16,825 bases of DNA from Thermoprotei archaeon (GTDB taxonomy: Archaea; Thermoproteota; Thermoprotei; Thermofilales; B15-G2). The notes below the pieces were generated by a model, which saw only the letters and a list, made by a program, of their open reading frames with translations, was not told the origin of the DNA and did not search any database. The DNA lies in assembly GCA_003649445.1 (NCBI GenBank), contig QMRV01000044.1, positions 1 to 16,825 on the forward strand, in the 5' to 3' direction. Of the stretch, positions 1 through 6,717 are shown one piece after another; positions within the stretch are counted from its first letter, which is position 1, and each line of letters opens with the position of its first letter. Made by a program: the position numbers and the translations under genes.

Positions 1-246
1 CGCCCCATGTATGGCTATGAAATCGTTAAAGCAATTAAGGAAAAATTCAAGTTTTCTCCAGCCACCGTCACAGTATATGTCGTGCTCTACCGGATGGAGT
101 CTGAAGGCTTAATAAAGAAGGTCAAAGAAGAGAAGAGCGTGGGAAGAATAGGAAGAGCATACTACGCTCCTACAGAAAAAGGCCTTGAGGCCTTCGAGAA
201 AGGCAAAGAATTCATCGAAAACATATATAAGTTACTCTTCTCGTGA
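1..246 (+). CDS. PadR-family transcriptional regulator, 5' end cut by window edge
   Basis: The reading frame is open from base 1 and ends at the TGA at 244-246. The visible peptide opens with the PadR signature MYGYEI, which in full-length members lies about 15-20 residues in, so the true start is upstream of the window and the ATG at 7 is internal. The winged-helix part follows (TVYVVLYRMESEGLIKK, then a basic wing and RAYYAPTEKG). PadR proteins are DNA-binding repressors, often responding to small molecules or membrane stress. The next gene starts 4 bases after the stop, so the two are probably co-transcribed. Target unknown. Confidence 0.85.
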   Translation, partial: RPMYGYEIVKAIKEKFKFSPATVTVYVVLYRMESEGLIKKVKEEKSVGRIGRAYYAPTEKGLEAFEKGKEFIENIYKLLFS

Positions 247-250
247 AAAC

Positions 251-847
251 ATGCTGAACAAGTTTAGAAAATATTTCGAAAAAAACTTAAATACAGCAGC
301 TAAGGCGCTTCTTCGATTAGGTTTAACTCCTAATCTCTGCACAGCAATTTCTCTTGCCATAGGATTTTTCTCAGCATTTCTTATAGCAGCAAAAATGTAT
401 ACGGCAGCCGCGCTAATGGTCTTAACTTCTGGGTACTTAGATGCACTTGACGGAACTCTGGCTCGTCTTACTCGTGGAGAAACAAAAACAGGTGCTTTCA
501 TAGACTCGATGTTCGACAGAATAGTAGACTCAACTGTTCTCTTAGCATTAATGTACTCTCTGATCAGCGAATCTCGCTTGCTAGACTCTATGTTAGCAGC
601 TCTCTTCATGGCGCTTTCGCTTATGATAAGCTACGCTAGAGCTAGGGCAGAAAGTCTCGGAATACAGATAAAGGGAGTGGGACTTATGGAAAGAGCAGAG
701 CGCCTAATTTTCTTAACAATTCTGCTGATACTCTTGCCTTATAGTCCAGGGCTCTCTACGCCCCTTCTTGCTGCAGCAGACGTCTTGGCCGGAGTTACTT
801 TGACTGAAAGAATATACAAGACAATTAAATTATCGCTTAAAACCTAA
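251..847 (+). CDS. CDP-alcohol phosphatidyltransferase, probably archaetidylinositol phosphate synthase
   Basis: A 198-aa membrane protein carrying the complete CDP-alcohol phosphatidyltransferase motif: D64, D67, G68, A71, R72, G81, D85 and D89 (DxxDGxxAR-x8-GxxxDxxxD), which binds the metal and the CDP-activated lipid. Hydrophobic stretches flank the motif (about residues 30-60, 93-118 and 150-170). The N-terminus (amphipathic, then LGLTPNLCT) matches archaeal enzymes that join CDP-archaeol to inositol phosphate in polar-lipid synthesis; this substrate is inferred from family resemblance. The ATG at 251 was chosen because it begins the family-like MLNKFRKYFEK and leaves a 4-bp gap after padR; earlier in-frame codons lie inside padR. 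The 3' end overlaps convergent rtcA by 18 bp. Confidence 0.85.
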   Translation: MLNKFRKYFEKNLNTAAKALLRLGLTPNLCTAISLAIGFFSAFLIAAKMYTAAALMVLTSGYLDALDGTLARLTRGETKTGAFIDSMFDRIVDSTVLLALMYSLISESRLLDSMLAALFMALSLMISYARARAESLGIQIKGVGLMERAERLIFLTILLILLPYSPGLSTPLLAAADVLAGVTLTERIYKTIKLSLKT

Positions 848-1888
848 GCCCTGAACTTCTATTATAGCTCCTTCATCTACTCTCTTCACACTGAACTTTA
901 CTCCCAGCATTATTTCAGCAAGCATTATATTTGTCTCGGCATGCGAAGTAAGCTTAGTTGACGAGATAACAGATTTCCCGGCAGCCAGTGCCATAAACGG
1001 GACCAGCATATCTGTCAAGTGACTGTCAATAGCTCTGCCCGTAGCTAGTTCCCCAACAAGCTTCGAAGCAGCCTCTTCTCCGACTTTTTCGGCAGGCTTA
1101 CCTTTTGCTCCAAGAGCATCTGCCCCAAGTATACTTTTCTCGCATACAGCCCATAACACTATTCCACTGCCCGGCCCTAAGTGAGGGTCTTTTCCAGGCT
1201 CATAATACTCCGTTTTAATCTGAACATTTTCAAAGCCATGCTTGCTCAAAAAAAGTTGTGCTGCTCTTGCTTGCCTTATCGCAACGTGTGAAGGTAGGCG
1301 AACACAGTGCGACACACCCTCTATTCTTTTTACTTCTCCTCTCTCAAGAACATTTATTGGTGTGAGAACTGTCTCAACGGGTCTGCTCCTGCAGATAATG
1401 TATCCTCCACCTTTAGGATAGTGTCCTCTTCTCTTGACAGTGACTTCGATACTAAAGCCCATTTTCTCCAGCATGGGGGCTAGTACATAGCGTACATAGT
1501 CTATTGGAGGACTCCAAGAAACATCAGTACCTCCAGTAATATGAAGTTCACATGGCCCTGGAGCAAAAGCCAGTACAGGAAGCAGTGCTTGAAGAACAAG
1601 GGAAACGCTTCCAGCCGTACCTACATCGAATCTAAACACTCCAGCTTTTCGCTTTCTCGGAATAAACTCTATTTCCCTGGACCCTACTCTCAGCCCCTTT
1701 ACTTCAGCTTCACAGAGTACAGCAACAGCCTTTATTCCCGTAATGTGCTGAGGCCTCAGTCCAGGATTGCTCCTCTTCGCTCTGATGTTTATTACCCGTA
1801 TTGGGCGGAGAGTTAAAGCTGATAAAGCTATAGCTGTTCTGAGAATCTGTCCTCCGCCTTCACCCACGCTACCGTCTATAGTTATCAT
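830..1888 (-). CDS. rtcA: RNA 3'-terminal phosphate cyclase
   Basis: Converts RNA 3'-phosphate ends to 2',3'-cyclic phosphates using ATP through an adenylated-His intermediate. The N-terminus ITIDGSVGEGGGQILRTA is the RtcA signature. PKGGG lies at about residues 158-162, the GTDVSWSPP region at about 120-128, and the probable nucleophilic His is in DSHLTDM (about residue 290). Length (352 aa) is normal. I place the start at the ATG at 1886-1888; a TTG at 1895-1897 would add three residues, and since a TATA-like element sits about 28 bp upstream of it, a leaderless start there is possible. Transcribed away from ogt and convergent with the phosphatidyltransferase gene. Intact. Confidence 0.95.
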   Translation of the reverse strand: MITIDGSVGEGGGQILRTAIALSALTLRPIRVINIRAKRSNPGLRPQHITGIKAVAVLCEAEVKGLRVGSREIEFIPRKRKAGVFRFDVGTAGSVSLVLQALLPVLAFAPGPCELHITGGTDVSWSPPIDYVRYVLAPMLEKMGFSIEVTVKRRGHYPKGGGYIICRSRPVETVLTPINVLERGEVKRIEGVSHCVRLPSHVAIRQARAAQLFLSKHGFENVQIKTEYYEPGKDPHLGPGSGIVLWAVCEKSILGADALGAKGKPAEKVGEEAASKLVGELATGRAIDSHLTDMLVPFMALAAGKSVISSTKLTSHAETNIMLAEIMLGVKFSVKRVDEGAIIEVQGLGFKR

Positions 1889-1919
1889 TTTCAACACAAA
1901 GAAGCCTTAGCTACTGAGC

Positions 1920-1931
1920 TAATATATTTTC
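1920..1931. promoter_or_regulatory. TATA element shared by divergent rtcA and ogt
   Basis: An AATATATTTT run sits between the two divergent start codons, which are only about 50-60 bp apart. Its centre (about 1925) is about 24 bp before the ogt GTG and about 28 bp before the rtcA TTG/ATG, the distance from an archaeal TATA box to the transcription start. No Shine-Dalgarno sequence is visible before either gene, which fits leaderless mRNAs. One near-symmetric AT-rich element may serve both directions. Inferred from spacing only. Confidence 0.5.
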
Positions 1932-1948
1932 TCTAGCCATACTCCACT

Positions 1949-2578
1949 GTGCACGCAAGACTCCTCATTGTAAAACATAAATCTACATACATAGGTCTAG
2001 CTATCGACAGAAATTACAGGCTCGTTAGAAATACTCCTCCCTTGTCCTCGCCAGAAGACACCCTAACGCTGTTAGGCGAGAGTCGATCTGCTGAACTCTG
2101 CACTCTTAAAAGCCTTAATACTTCTACACGGCGCTACGTAGACATAATACTACTTGCGTATCGAGGAAAATATAATCACAGTCCCTCTGTAGTCTCTTAT
2201 CTCAGTCAATTCCCCTCCTTTTCCGCAAAAACAAAGTTACTGTACATACTCTTACTTCTCATACCTAAGGGCTTCGTCGCTACATACTCTAGTCTGGCTA
2301 AAATTCTATCAACTCACCCAAGAGCAGTAGGAGCTCTTCTAGCAAGAAATCCTTATCCTTTGATCATTCCATGCCATAGAGTTGTCAGAAATGATGGAAG
2401 TCTAGGAGGTTATTTGAGTTCGCAAAAATATTTACACCTCAAGAAAAAGATATTGACAGAAGAAGGAGTAGAAATTATCTGCAATAAAGTATCATCTGAG
2501 AAAATCTTAACTCTAAACGCACTACTCAAGCTCCGCGAAAAAGCAGCCAGATTTCTAGAAACTTCTAGCTGCAAATAA
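1949..2578 (+). CDS. ogt: Methylated-DNA--protein-cysteine methyltransferase (Ogt/AGT)
   Basis: Suicide repair protein that transfers the alkyl group from O6-alkylguanine to its own cysteine. The active site PCHRVV is at residues 141-146 with acceptor Cys142. It is preceded by the helix-turn-helix region (IPKGFVATYSSLAKIL, about 105-120) with the Arg finger in RAVGALLARNP (R125), and followed by GSLGGYLSSQ. The first 90 residues form the poorly conserved N-terminal domain, and the 209-aa length is slightly long for archaea. The start is GTG at 1949: no upstream ATG fits, and the TATA element about 24 bp upstream predicts a leaderless transcript. The C-terminal 30 residues after EGVEII look less conserved. 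Independent of the next operon, which has its own TATA box. Confidence 0.93.
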   Translation: MHARLLIVKHKSTYIGLAIDRNYRLVRNTPPLSSPEDTLTLLGESRSAELCTLKSLNTSTRRYVDIILLAYRGKYNHSPSVVSYLSQFPSFSAKTKLLYILLLLIPKGFVATYSSLAKILSTHPRAVGALLARNPYPLIIPCHRVVRNDGSLGGYLSSQKYLHLKKKILTEEGVEIICNKVSSEKILTLNALLKLREKAARFLETSSCK

Positions 2579-2580
2579 TG

Positions 2581-2589
2581 TTTATATAC
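2581..2589 (+). promoter_or_regulatory. TATA box of the aminotransferase-Ubl-PRTase-cgi121 operon
   Basis: TTTATATAC begins 3 bases after the ogt stop and is centred about 25 bp before the GTG start at 2610. That places the predicted transcription start on or next to the start codon, so the first gene should be leaderless. No Shine-Dalgarno sequence precedes 2610. Confidence 0.6.
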
Positions 2590-2609
2590 CAATTTACCTG
2601 TGACAAAAT

Positions 2610-3752
2610 GTGATAGACCCCTTATTAATGATACCTGGTCCAACTAATCTTCCTTCAGAAGTCGTAAGGGCTATGGCCCGACCTGCTATAAGCCACAGAG
2701 CGGGAGAATTTCACATGCTTTTTGAAGACACTACAGAGAAGATAAGAAAAGTTTTCAACACAAATAGCGACGTATTCATATTAACTGCCTCAGGTACAGG
2801 AGGTGTTGAATGCGCCTTAGTAAACACTGTTAGCAAAGGAGACAAAATAATAATTCCTGTATATGGAGAATTCAGCAGACGAGGCAAAGCAATAGCTGAA
2901 AAAAGTGGAGCAAAGTGCATAGTTAAAGAATATCCACCTGGCTATGGATTGACCTACGAGGACGCTAAAAAGCTCATAGATGAAAACCAGGACGCCAAGG
3001 TGATATTCTTGGTATACAACGACACGTCACCTGGAGTCGAAATCCGTGAGCTAGACAAAATATGTAGGTACGCTAAGTCTAAAGGACTCATAACAATAGT
3101 AGACGCGATCTCTATTGCGGGAGGAGATTATCTGAAAATAGATGACTGGAAAATAGACATGTGTGTTATAGGTACTCAAAAGTGTCTAGCTTCTCCTCCA
3201 GGCATAAGCATTATTACTGTGAGCCAAGACGCTTGGCAAACTATATCCGAGAAAACTTGCCCTAGCTTTTATTTCGACTTAAAGCTTTACAAGAGGTTCA
3301 GTCAGAAAAAAGAAACTCCATTTACCCCTGCAATACACTTGTTATACGCCTTAAATGAAGGCCTATCTCTTATCTTGTCTCAAGGAGTCGAAGAATGGAT
3401 TAAAAGACACTATAAGAACCGCTCAGCTATCGCCTGCGCATTTACCAGCATGGGGTTCACAGAGTACGTAAAAGAGCCTTTCAGATCCACTACAGTGCTC
3501 AGCTTTACCTGTCCTTCCGGAGTAACTCCGGGAGAGCTAGTCTCTAAGCTCTACGAAAAGACAAGAATTCTTGTCGCAAGAGGACTGGGCGAGCTAAAAG
3601 AGAAAATCATCCGCGTAGGAAATATGGGTATAACTTCACTTAGAGAAGTACTAGAGCTTACAGCCGCAGTAGCATATATTCTCTCCGAATACGGTGAGCG
3701 CTTCGATTTAAATAAAATTATAGAAAACGTACATAAGATATATGAAAGTTAA
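2610..3752 (+). CDS. Class V aminotransferase, alanine-glyoxylate/serine-pyruvate type
   Basis: A PLP-dependent fold type I enzyme of 380 aa. The N-terminal LMIPGPTNLPSEVV is typical of the alanine-glyoxylate / serine-pyruvate aminotransferase group. SGTGGVE (about 61-67) is the phosphate-binding turn, VDAIS holds the PLP-ring Asp (D165), and GTQKCLASPPG holds the Schiff-base Lys (K191). The C-terminal domain is complete (GELKEKIIRVGNMG, about 327-340). Likely role is amino-group transfer between alanine or serine and a 2-oxo acid; the substrate cannot be read from sequence. First gene of a four-gene operon; its 3' end overlaps the Ubl gene by 11 bp. Start is GTG at 2610, supported by the TATA box position. 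Class V also contains cysteine desulfurases, and a sulfur carrier-like protein follows, but the motif set here is the aminotransferase type. Confidence 0.87.
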   Translation: MIDPLLMIPGPTNLPSEVVRAMARPAISHRAGEFHMLFEDTTEKIRKVFNTNSDVFILTASGTGGVECALVNTVSKGDKIIIPVYGEFSRRGKAIAEKSGAKCIVKEYPPGYGLTYEDAKKLIDENQDAKVIFLVYNDTSPGVEIRELDKICRYAKSKGLITIVDAISIAGGDYLKIDDWKIDMCVIGTQKCLASPPGISIITVSQDAWQTISEKTCPSFYFDLKLYKRFSQKKETPFTPAIHLLYALNEGLSLILSQGVEEWIKRHYKNRSAIACAFTSMGFTEYVKEPFRSTTVLSFTCPSGVTPGELVSKLYEKTRILVARGLGELKEKIIRVGNMGITSLREVLELTAAVAYILSEYGERFDLNKIIENVHKIYES

Positions 3753-4032
3753 TGTGTATTTTTACGGAGTACTGAAGAAGTTTGCGGGTTACTCTCACAT
3801 AGAGGTAGAAGTAGAAGAAAATACTTCTATAAAAAAGCTAGTAAGAGCTGTTATCAAGAAAATAAATAAAGCAGATTTTGCAGAAAGATTTTACGATAGA
3901 AACAGAGACTTTGTCAAACCCGACATAGTAGTTCTCATTAATGATAAAGACATAAATTTGCTAGAAGGAGAAAAAACGATTATTAAGGAGGGAAATAAAA
4001 TCGTATTCATACCCTCTATACATGGTGGGTAA
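3742..4032 (+). CDS. MoaD/Urm1-like ubiquitin-fold protein with C-terminal Gly-Gly (SAMP-like)
   Basis: A 96-aa beta-grasp protein. It starts with a short strand (KVNVYFYGVLKKFAG), has VVLINDKDINLLEGEKTIIKEG in the middle, and ends in VFIPSIHGG, so Gly-Gly are the last two residues before the stop. This is the layout of MoaD sulfur carriers and archaeal small modifier proteins, whose terminal glycine is adenylated by an E1-like enzyme for thiocarboxylation or conjugation to lysines. An insertion of charged residues (about 41-60) makes it longer than bacterial MoaD. Overlaps the aminotransferase stop by 11 bp and the next start by 11 bp, so translation is probably coupled. Molybdopterin, tRNA thiolation and protein tagging are all possible roles; the context with a KEOPS subunit favours a tRNA or tagging role, by inference. 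Confidence 0.82.
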   Translation: MKVNVYFYGVLKKFAGYSHIEVEVEENTSIKKLVRAVIKKINKADFAERFYDRNRDFVKPDIVVLINDKDINLLEGEKTIIKEGNKIVFIPSIHGG

Positions 4033-4630
4033 AATGGAGTCGCTAAAATACTTAGTATTGACATTAGACGAGCTCTATGAAATGACTCTAGACCTGAGTA
4101 TCTTAATTAAGAACAAATTACGAAACATAGAGGCCATAGTAGCTGTCTCTAAAGGCGGAGTAATAATAGCACGTCTTCTAGCAGATTTCTTGAATATAAA
4201 GTACCTTTACTCAATACAAGTGGCACTCTACGAGGCTCCAGGAAAAGTAGGCAGAAAACCTATACTAGTACAGAGCTTTACATGCAGAAATAAGCATACT
4301 ACAGCGCTAATTGTAGACGATGTATCAGATACAGGGATTACACTCTCCTTCGCATACGACCACGTAAAGTCTATTATACCCACAGTCTACACTGCAACTC
4401 TCTTTATTAAACCGTGGACAAAATATGTACCCGACTTCTACCTTAAGACAACAGATAAGTGGATAATATTTCCGCACGAATACGCAGAGTTCGTGAGAGA
4501 GGCCATTAAATACTTTTCTCAGAAAAACTGGCCTCAAGAAAAAATACTAAAGTGGATAACATCCTACTGCGGCTTCCCTGAAAAAATACTACTTAGAGTA
4601 ATGAAGGTGATCTCCCTTGACATTAGTTAG
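4022..4630 (+). CDS. Phosphoribosyltransferase (type I PRTase fold)
   Basis: A 202-aa protein with the PRPP-binding signature ALIVDDVSDTGIT at about residues 95-107 and the upstream PPi-loop region IVAVSKGGVIIARLLAD (39-55). Both match the xanthine/hypoxanthine-type purine PRTases common in archaea, which make nucleotides from a base and PRPP; base specificity is not visible. Residues 150-202 form a C-terminal extension after WIIFPHE (about 148-154), a motif also seen in Gpt-like enzymes. The ATG at 4022 overlaps the end of the Ubl gene; an in-frame ATG at 4034, just after that gene's stop, is an equally plausible start. Third gene of the operon. Confidence 0.85.
   Translation: MVGKMESLKYLVLTLDELYEMTLDLSILIKNKLRNIEAIVAVSKGGVIIARLLADFLNIKYLYSIQVALYEAPGKVGRKPILVQSFTCRNKHTTALIVDDVSDTGITLSFAYDHVKSIIPTVYTATLFIKPWTKYVPDFYLKTTDKWIIFPHEYAEFVREAIKYFSQKNWPQEKILKWITSYCGFPEKILLRVMKVISLDIS
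4605..4612 (+). promoter_or_regulatory. Strong Shine-Dalgarno fixing the TTG start of cgi121
   Basis: AGGTGATC lies four bases before the TTG at 4617 and is complementary to the conserved 3' end of archaeal 16S rRNA. It lies within the end of the PRTase gene, as expected for an internal gene of an operon, and decides the choice of a rare TTG start. Confidence 0.7.
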
Positions 4631-5261
4631 AGCCGCATACAGCATTTTCTCTAACAAAGTATACTTAACGTATATTATCATTGAAGATTTCTCTTTATCC
4701 AGAAACGATTTCGAAGACTTAGTGAAAAACACTAAAAGCAGGCTCCCATTAAGTACTGCTGTTCTTTACATAAAGCCTCATATAGTGTTTTCGCCCAAAA
4801 TATTGGCTCTCGCCTTTTACTATGCACTTGAAGCCTTTAGACTCAAAGTAAATATTTCAAAGTACATCGATCTAGAAACTCTCCTCTATTTACACGGGAG
4901 CAGACAAATCTCTTCCGTTATAGAAAACATAGTGTGGTCTGATGAACCCCAAATGTTCATATGCTGTTGCTCAGTACTCGAAGAGAATTTATCATATATA
5001 TATCTTCCGCTAAAGACAATATCTCCTAGAAAAACCTGCACAGAGCTCAAGCCAGACTACAAGAAAATACTCTCAATATACAGTATTAGTATGAAGGAAC
5101 TCGATTCTGTTAAAGGAGAATCTCTAGAGGAGAAGCTGTTTAAACTAGTAGCTTTCAGAATGTCACTTTTCTTTGCTGAGAACTCTCGAAAAACTACTTT
5201 CTCTTCTAATCTTAACCAGCGAAAATATGTCATCAGGAGTCAGGACACTTATTCCAGCTAA
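4617..5261 (+). CDS. cgi121: KEOPS complex subunit Cgi121
   Basis: The central segment NISKYIDLETLLYLHGSRQISSVIE (split here as residues 79-103) matches the Cgi121/TPRKB core, in which a helix with LEiLLYlsGsRQI is diagnostic. Cgi121 binds Bud32 and captures the tRNA CCA end in the KEOPS complex that makes t6A37 on ANN-decoding tRNAs. A TTG start at 4617 is supported by GGTGATC at 4606-4612, an ideal match to the 16S anti-Shine-Dalgarno sequence, four bases upstream and inside the PRTase gene. The last 33 codons overlap the convergent THUMP gene and look unconstrained (Ser/Arg/Asn-rich tail). At 214 aa it is longer than typical Cgi121 (about 150-180), mostly through that tail. No other KEOPS gene is in the window. 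Confidence 0.75.
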   Translation: MTLVRAAYSIFSNKVYLTYIIIEDFSLSRNDFEDLVKNTKSRLPLSTAVLYIKPHIVFSPKILALAFYYALEAFRLKVNISKYIDLETLLYLHGSRQISSVIENIVWSDEPQMFICCCSVLEENLSYIYLPLKTISPRKTCTELKPDYKKILSIYSISMKELDSVKGESLEEKLFKLVAFRMSLFFAENSRKTTFSSNLNQRKYVIRSQDTYSS

Positions 5262-5723
5262 ATCACTTATTATTTCCACTTGAACTATTTTCGAAGGATT
5301 CTCTAAGTCGACTTTATATTCTAGCCTCGACGCTATGCTGTCGATTATTTCTCTTTTCTTCAGCATACTTCCTCTCTTATTCACAGTGACTCGGTAAGTA
5401 TCTTCAGGTGAAATTTTCTTGAGAGCAAGTTCAACTGCCGTCAAAACAATTACGTCAAGTTGAGCCCCGACGACTTTCTCTATGGGAATTACTTTCAAAA
5501 CGGTTCTAAAGTCCCAAGGTCTCTCTCTAGCTCTGTTCCTGAAGAACTGAACTACGCTAAAGGGGTCTAGCGATGTACGGGCGACAATGAGGCCTGGAAA
5601 TGGAGTCTTAGTGGCGTGAACTTTTGGGTCGCCGAGCTCCTTTAGATGATACCACAGCTCTGAAATACACTCGTTTTCTCTATTACGTTGAGTAGAAACA
5701 AGTAAATTAAATTCTTTAAGCAC
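5163..5723 (-). CDS. THUMP-domain RNA-binding protein (COG1818/Tan1-like)
   Basis: A 186-aa protein that opens with FNLLVSTQRNRENECISELWY and ends its conserved part with DLAGISVLTPDDIFSLVK, the beginning and end of archaeal THUMP proteins related to yeast Tan1. The THUMP half (about 75-175) contains the RYRVTVNKRG-like strand (YRVTVNKRGSMLKKREII) and the terminal VL.P.DIFSL strand. THUMP domains bind the tRNA acceptor stem; Tan1 assists N4-acetylation of C12, so a tRNA-modification role is likely but inferred. GTG start at 5723, 12 bases after the ABC ATPase stop, so probably the second gene of that operon. Its last 33 codons lie opposite the end of cgi121. Confidence 0.75.
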   Translation of the reverse strand: MLKEFNLLVSTQRNRENECISELWYHLKELGDPKVHATKTPFPGLIVARTSLDPFSVVQFFRNRARERPWDFRTVLKVIPIEKVVGAQLDVIVLTAVELALKKISPEDTYRVTVNKRGSMLKKREIIDSIASRLEYKVDLENPSKIVQVEIISDLAGISVLTPDDIFSLVKIRRESSFSRVLSKEK

Positions 5724-5735
5724 TACTTATCCCGG

Positions 5736-6467
5736 CTATAGGCCCAGTTCTTCGGCTGTCAGTTCTACACCAAGTCTTTCCTCTTCTCTCTCGATTTGAC
5801 CATCCCTAATCCACACTATTCTGTCGCTTACGTCGATCATTTTTAAGTCGTGTGTAGCACAGATCACTGTTACTCCTCTCTCCCTGTTAAGTTCTTTCAG
5901 CAAGTTTACTATCTTAAGACCTGTGTTTAGGTCTAGGTTTCCTGTGGGCTCGTCTGCGAGAATTATAGCGGGGTCGTTTGCTAGAGCTCTAGCAATAGCA
6001 ACTCTCTGCTGCTGACCACCAGAAAGCTCTGTTGGTCTGTGGTGAAGCCTATCACCTAGACCTACTCTCTCGAGAAGCCTCTTCGCTTTCTCTATACGCT
6101 TTTCTTTGGGTACTCCAGCAAAAATCATGGGCAGCACGACGTTATCTAAAGCTGTCAGAATAGGTATTAAGTTGAATGTTTGAAAAATATAGCCTATCTT
6201 GTGGCATCTTACCCAGGCCATCTGTTTAGAAGTCAGAGTAGAGATGTCTCTGCCGTCTAAAAACACTTTACCTTTAGTCGGCTTGTCTAATCCTCCGATC
6301 ATGTTGAAGAGAGTTGTTTTGCCGGACCCGCTTGGGCCTAGAATTGAGAGATATTCGCCGTACTTTACTTTCAGGTTAATTCCTCTAAGGGCTTTAACTG
6401 TCTCTCCCTTTAGGAAATAGTACTTGTGAAGATCTACTGTTTCAACTACATAAGCTGGCCTAGACAT
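5736..6467 (-). CDS. ABC transporter ATP-binding protein (LolD/MacB type)
   Basis: A 243-aa complete nucleotide-binding domain: Walker A GPSGSGKTT at 44-52, Q-loop in IFQTFNL (about 94-100), signature LSGGQQQR at 148-155, Walker B IILADEPTGNLD at 168-179 and H-loop His206. The EPTGNLD D-loop and the insertion around LTSKQMAWVR are typical of the MacB/LolD/FtsE group, which pairs with FtsX-like permeases for efflux or lipoprotein and peptide handling. No permease gene is adjacent: upstream is a promoter region and downstream is a THUMP protein. The partner must therefore lie elsewhere, or the ATPase serves another system. Start is ATG at 6465-6467. Confidence 0.92.
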   Translation of the reverse strand: MSRPAYVVETVDLHKYYFLKGETVKALRGINLKVKYGEYLSILGPSGSGKTTLFNMIGGLDKPTKGKVFLDGRDISTLTSKQMAWVRCHKIGYIFQTFNLIPILTALDNVVLPMIFAGVPKEKRIEKAKRLLERVGLGDRLHHRPTELSGGQQQRVAIARALANDPAIILADEPTGNLDLNTGLKIVNLLKELNRERGVTVICATHDLKMIDVSDRIVWIRDGQIEREEERLGVELTAEELGL

Positions 6468-6494
6468 AGCACCACTTCTTTAAACTCGGATAAT

Positions 6495-6505
6495 ACTTTA
6501 AATAC
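6495..6505 (-). promoter_or_regulatory. TATA box of the ABC ATPase-THUMP operon
   Basis: On the minus strand the element reads GTATTTAAAG, centred about 32 bp before the ATG at 6467. This predicts a transcription start about 5-8 bases before the start codon. It is the best TATA match in the divergent intergenic region on this side. Confidence 0.45.
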
Positions 6506-6572
6506 GTTTCGCTCTCTCGACAAAATGTCCAAGACTCTTGAAGTTAACTACGTAAAATCTCCTTGAGAGTTA

Positions 6573-6584
6573 TTTTTATATATT
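6573..6584 (+). promoter_or_regulatory. TATA box of the micro-ORF/TFS-like/ABCE1 operon
   Basis: TTTTTATATATT lies about 26 bp before about position 6605. This predicts a transcript beginning a few bases before the ATG at 6613, so the Glu/Trp micro-ORF would be the first reading frame on the mRNA. Confidence 0.55.
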
Positions 6585-6612
6585 ACCTCAAAGAAGCTAG
6601 AGAAGGACTCCT

Positions 6613-6708
6613 ATGAGACTAGAGGAAGAGTGGGAAGAGGAATGGGAAGAGGAGGAGGAATGGGAAGAAGAAGAATGGGAGGAAGAGGAATGGGAAGAAG
6701 AATGGTAG
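6613..6708 (+). CDS. Putative 31-aa Glu/Trp repeat micropeptide
   Basis: An ATG-initiated ORF of 31 codons ending in TAG. After Met-Arg-Leu every residue is Glu or Trp: five blocks of three to five Glu separated by single Trp, ending in Trp (six Trp in all). The DNA is a GAA/GAG/TGG purine-rich repeat in which every repeat unit keeps the frame. It follows a good TATA box by about 30 bp and ends 9 bases before the ATG of the TFS-like gene, whose Shine-Dalgarno (AGGTG, 6707-6711) overlaps its stop codon, an arrangement that would allow translational coupling. I recognise no family. It could be a real acidic micropeptide, a leader peptide (Trp-rich), or a purine-rich untranslated leader that happens to be open. 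Confidence 0.4.
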   Translation: MRLEEEWEEEWEEEEEWEEEEWEEEEWEEEW

Positions 6709-6717
6709 GTGTTGCAA

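Noticed and set aside
6541..6571. Possible hairpin formed by CTCTTGAAG and CTTGAGAG before the micro-ORF promoter
   Set aside because: The arms match only with an indel and lie upstream of the TATA box, so a terminator or riboswitch role is not supported.
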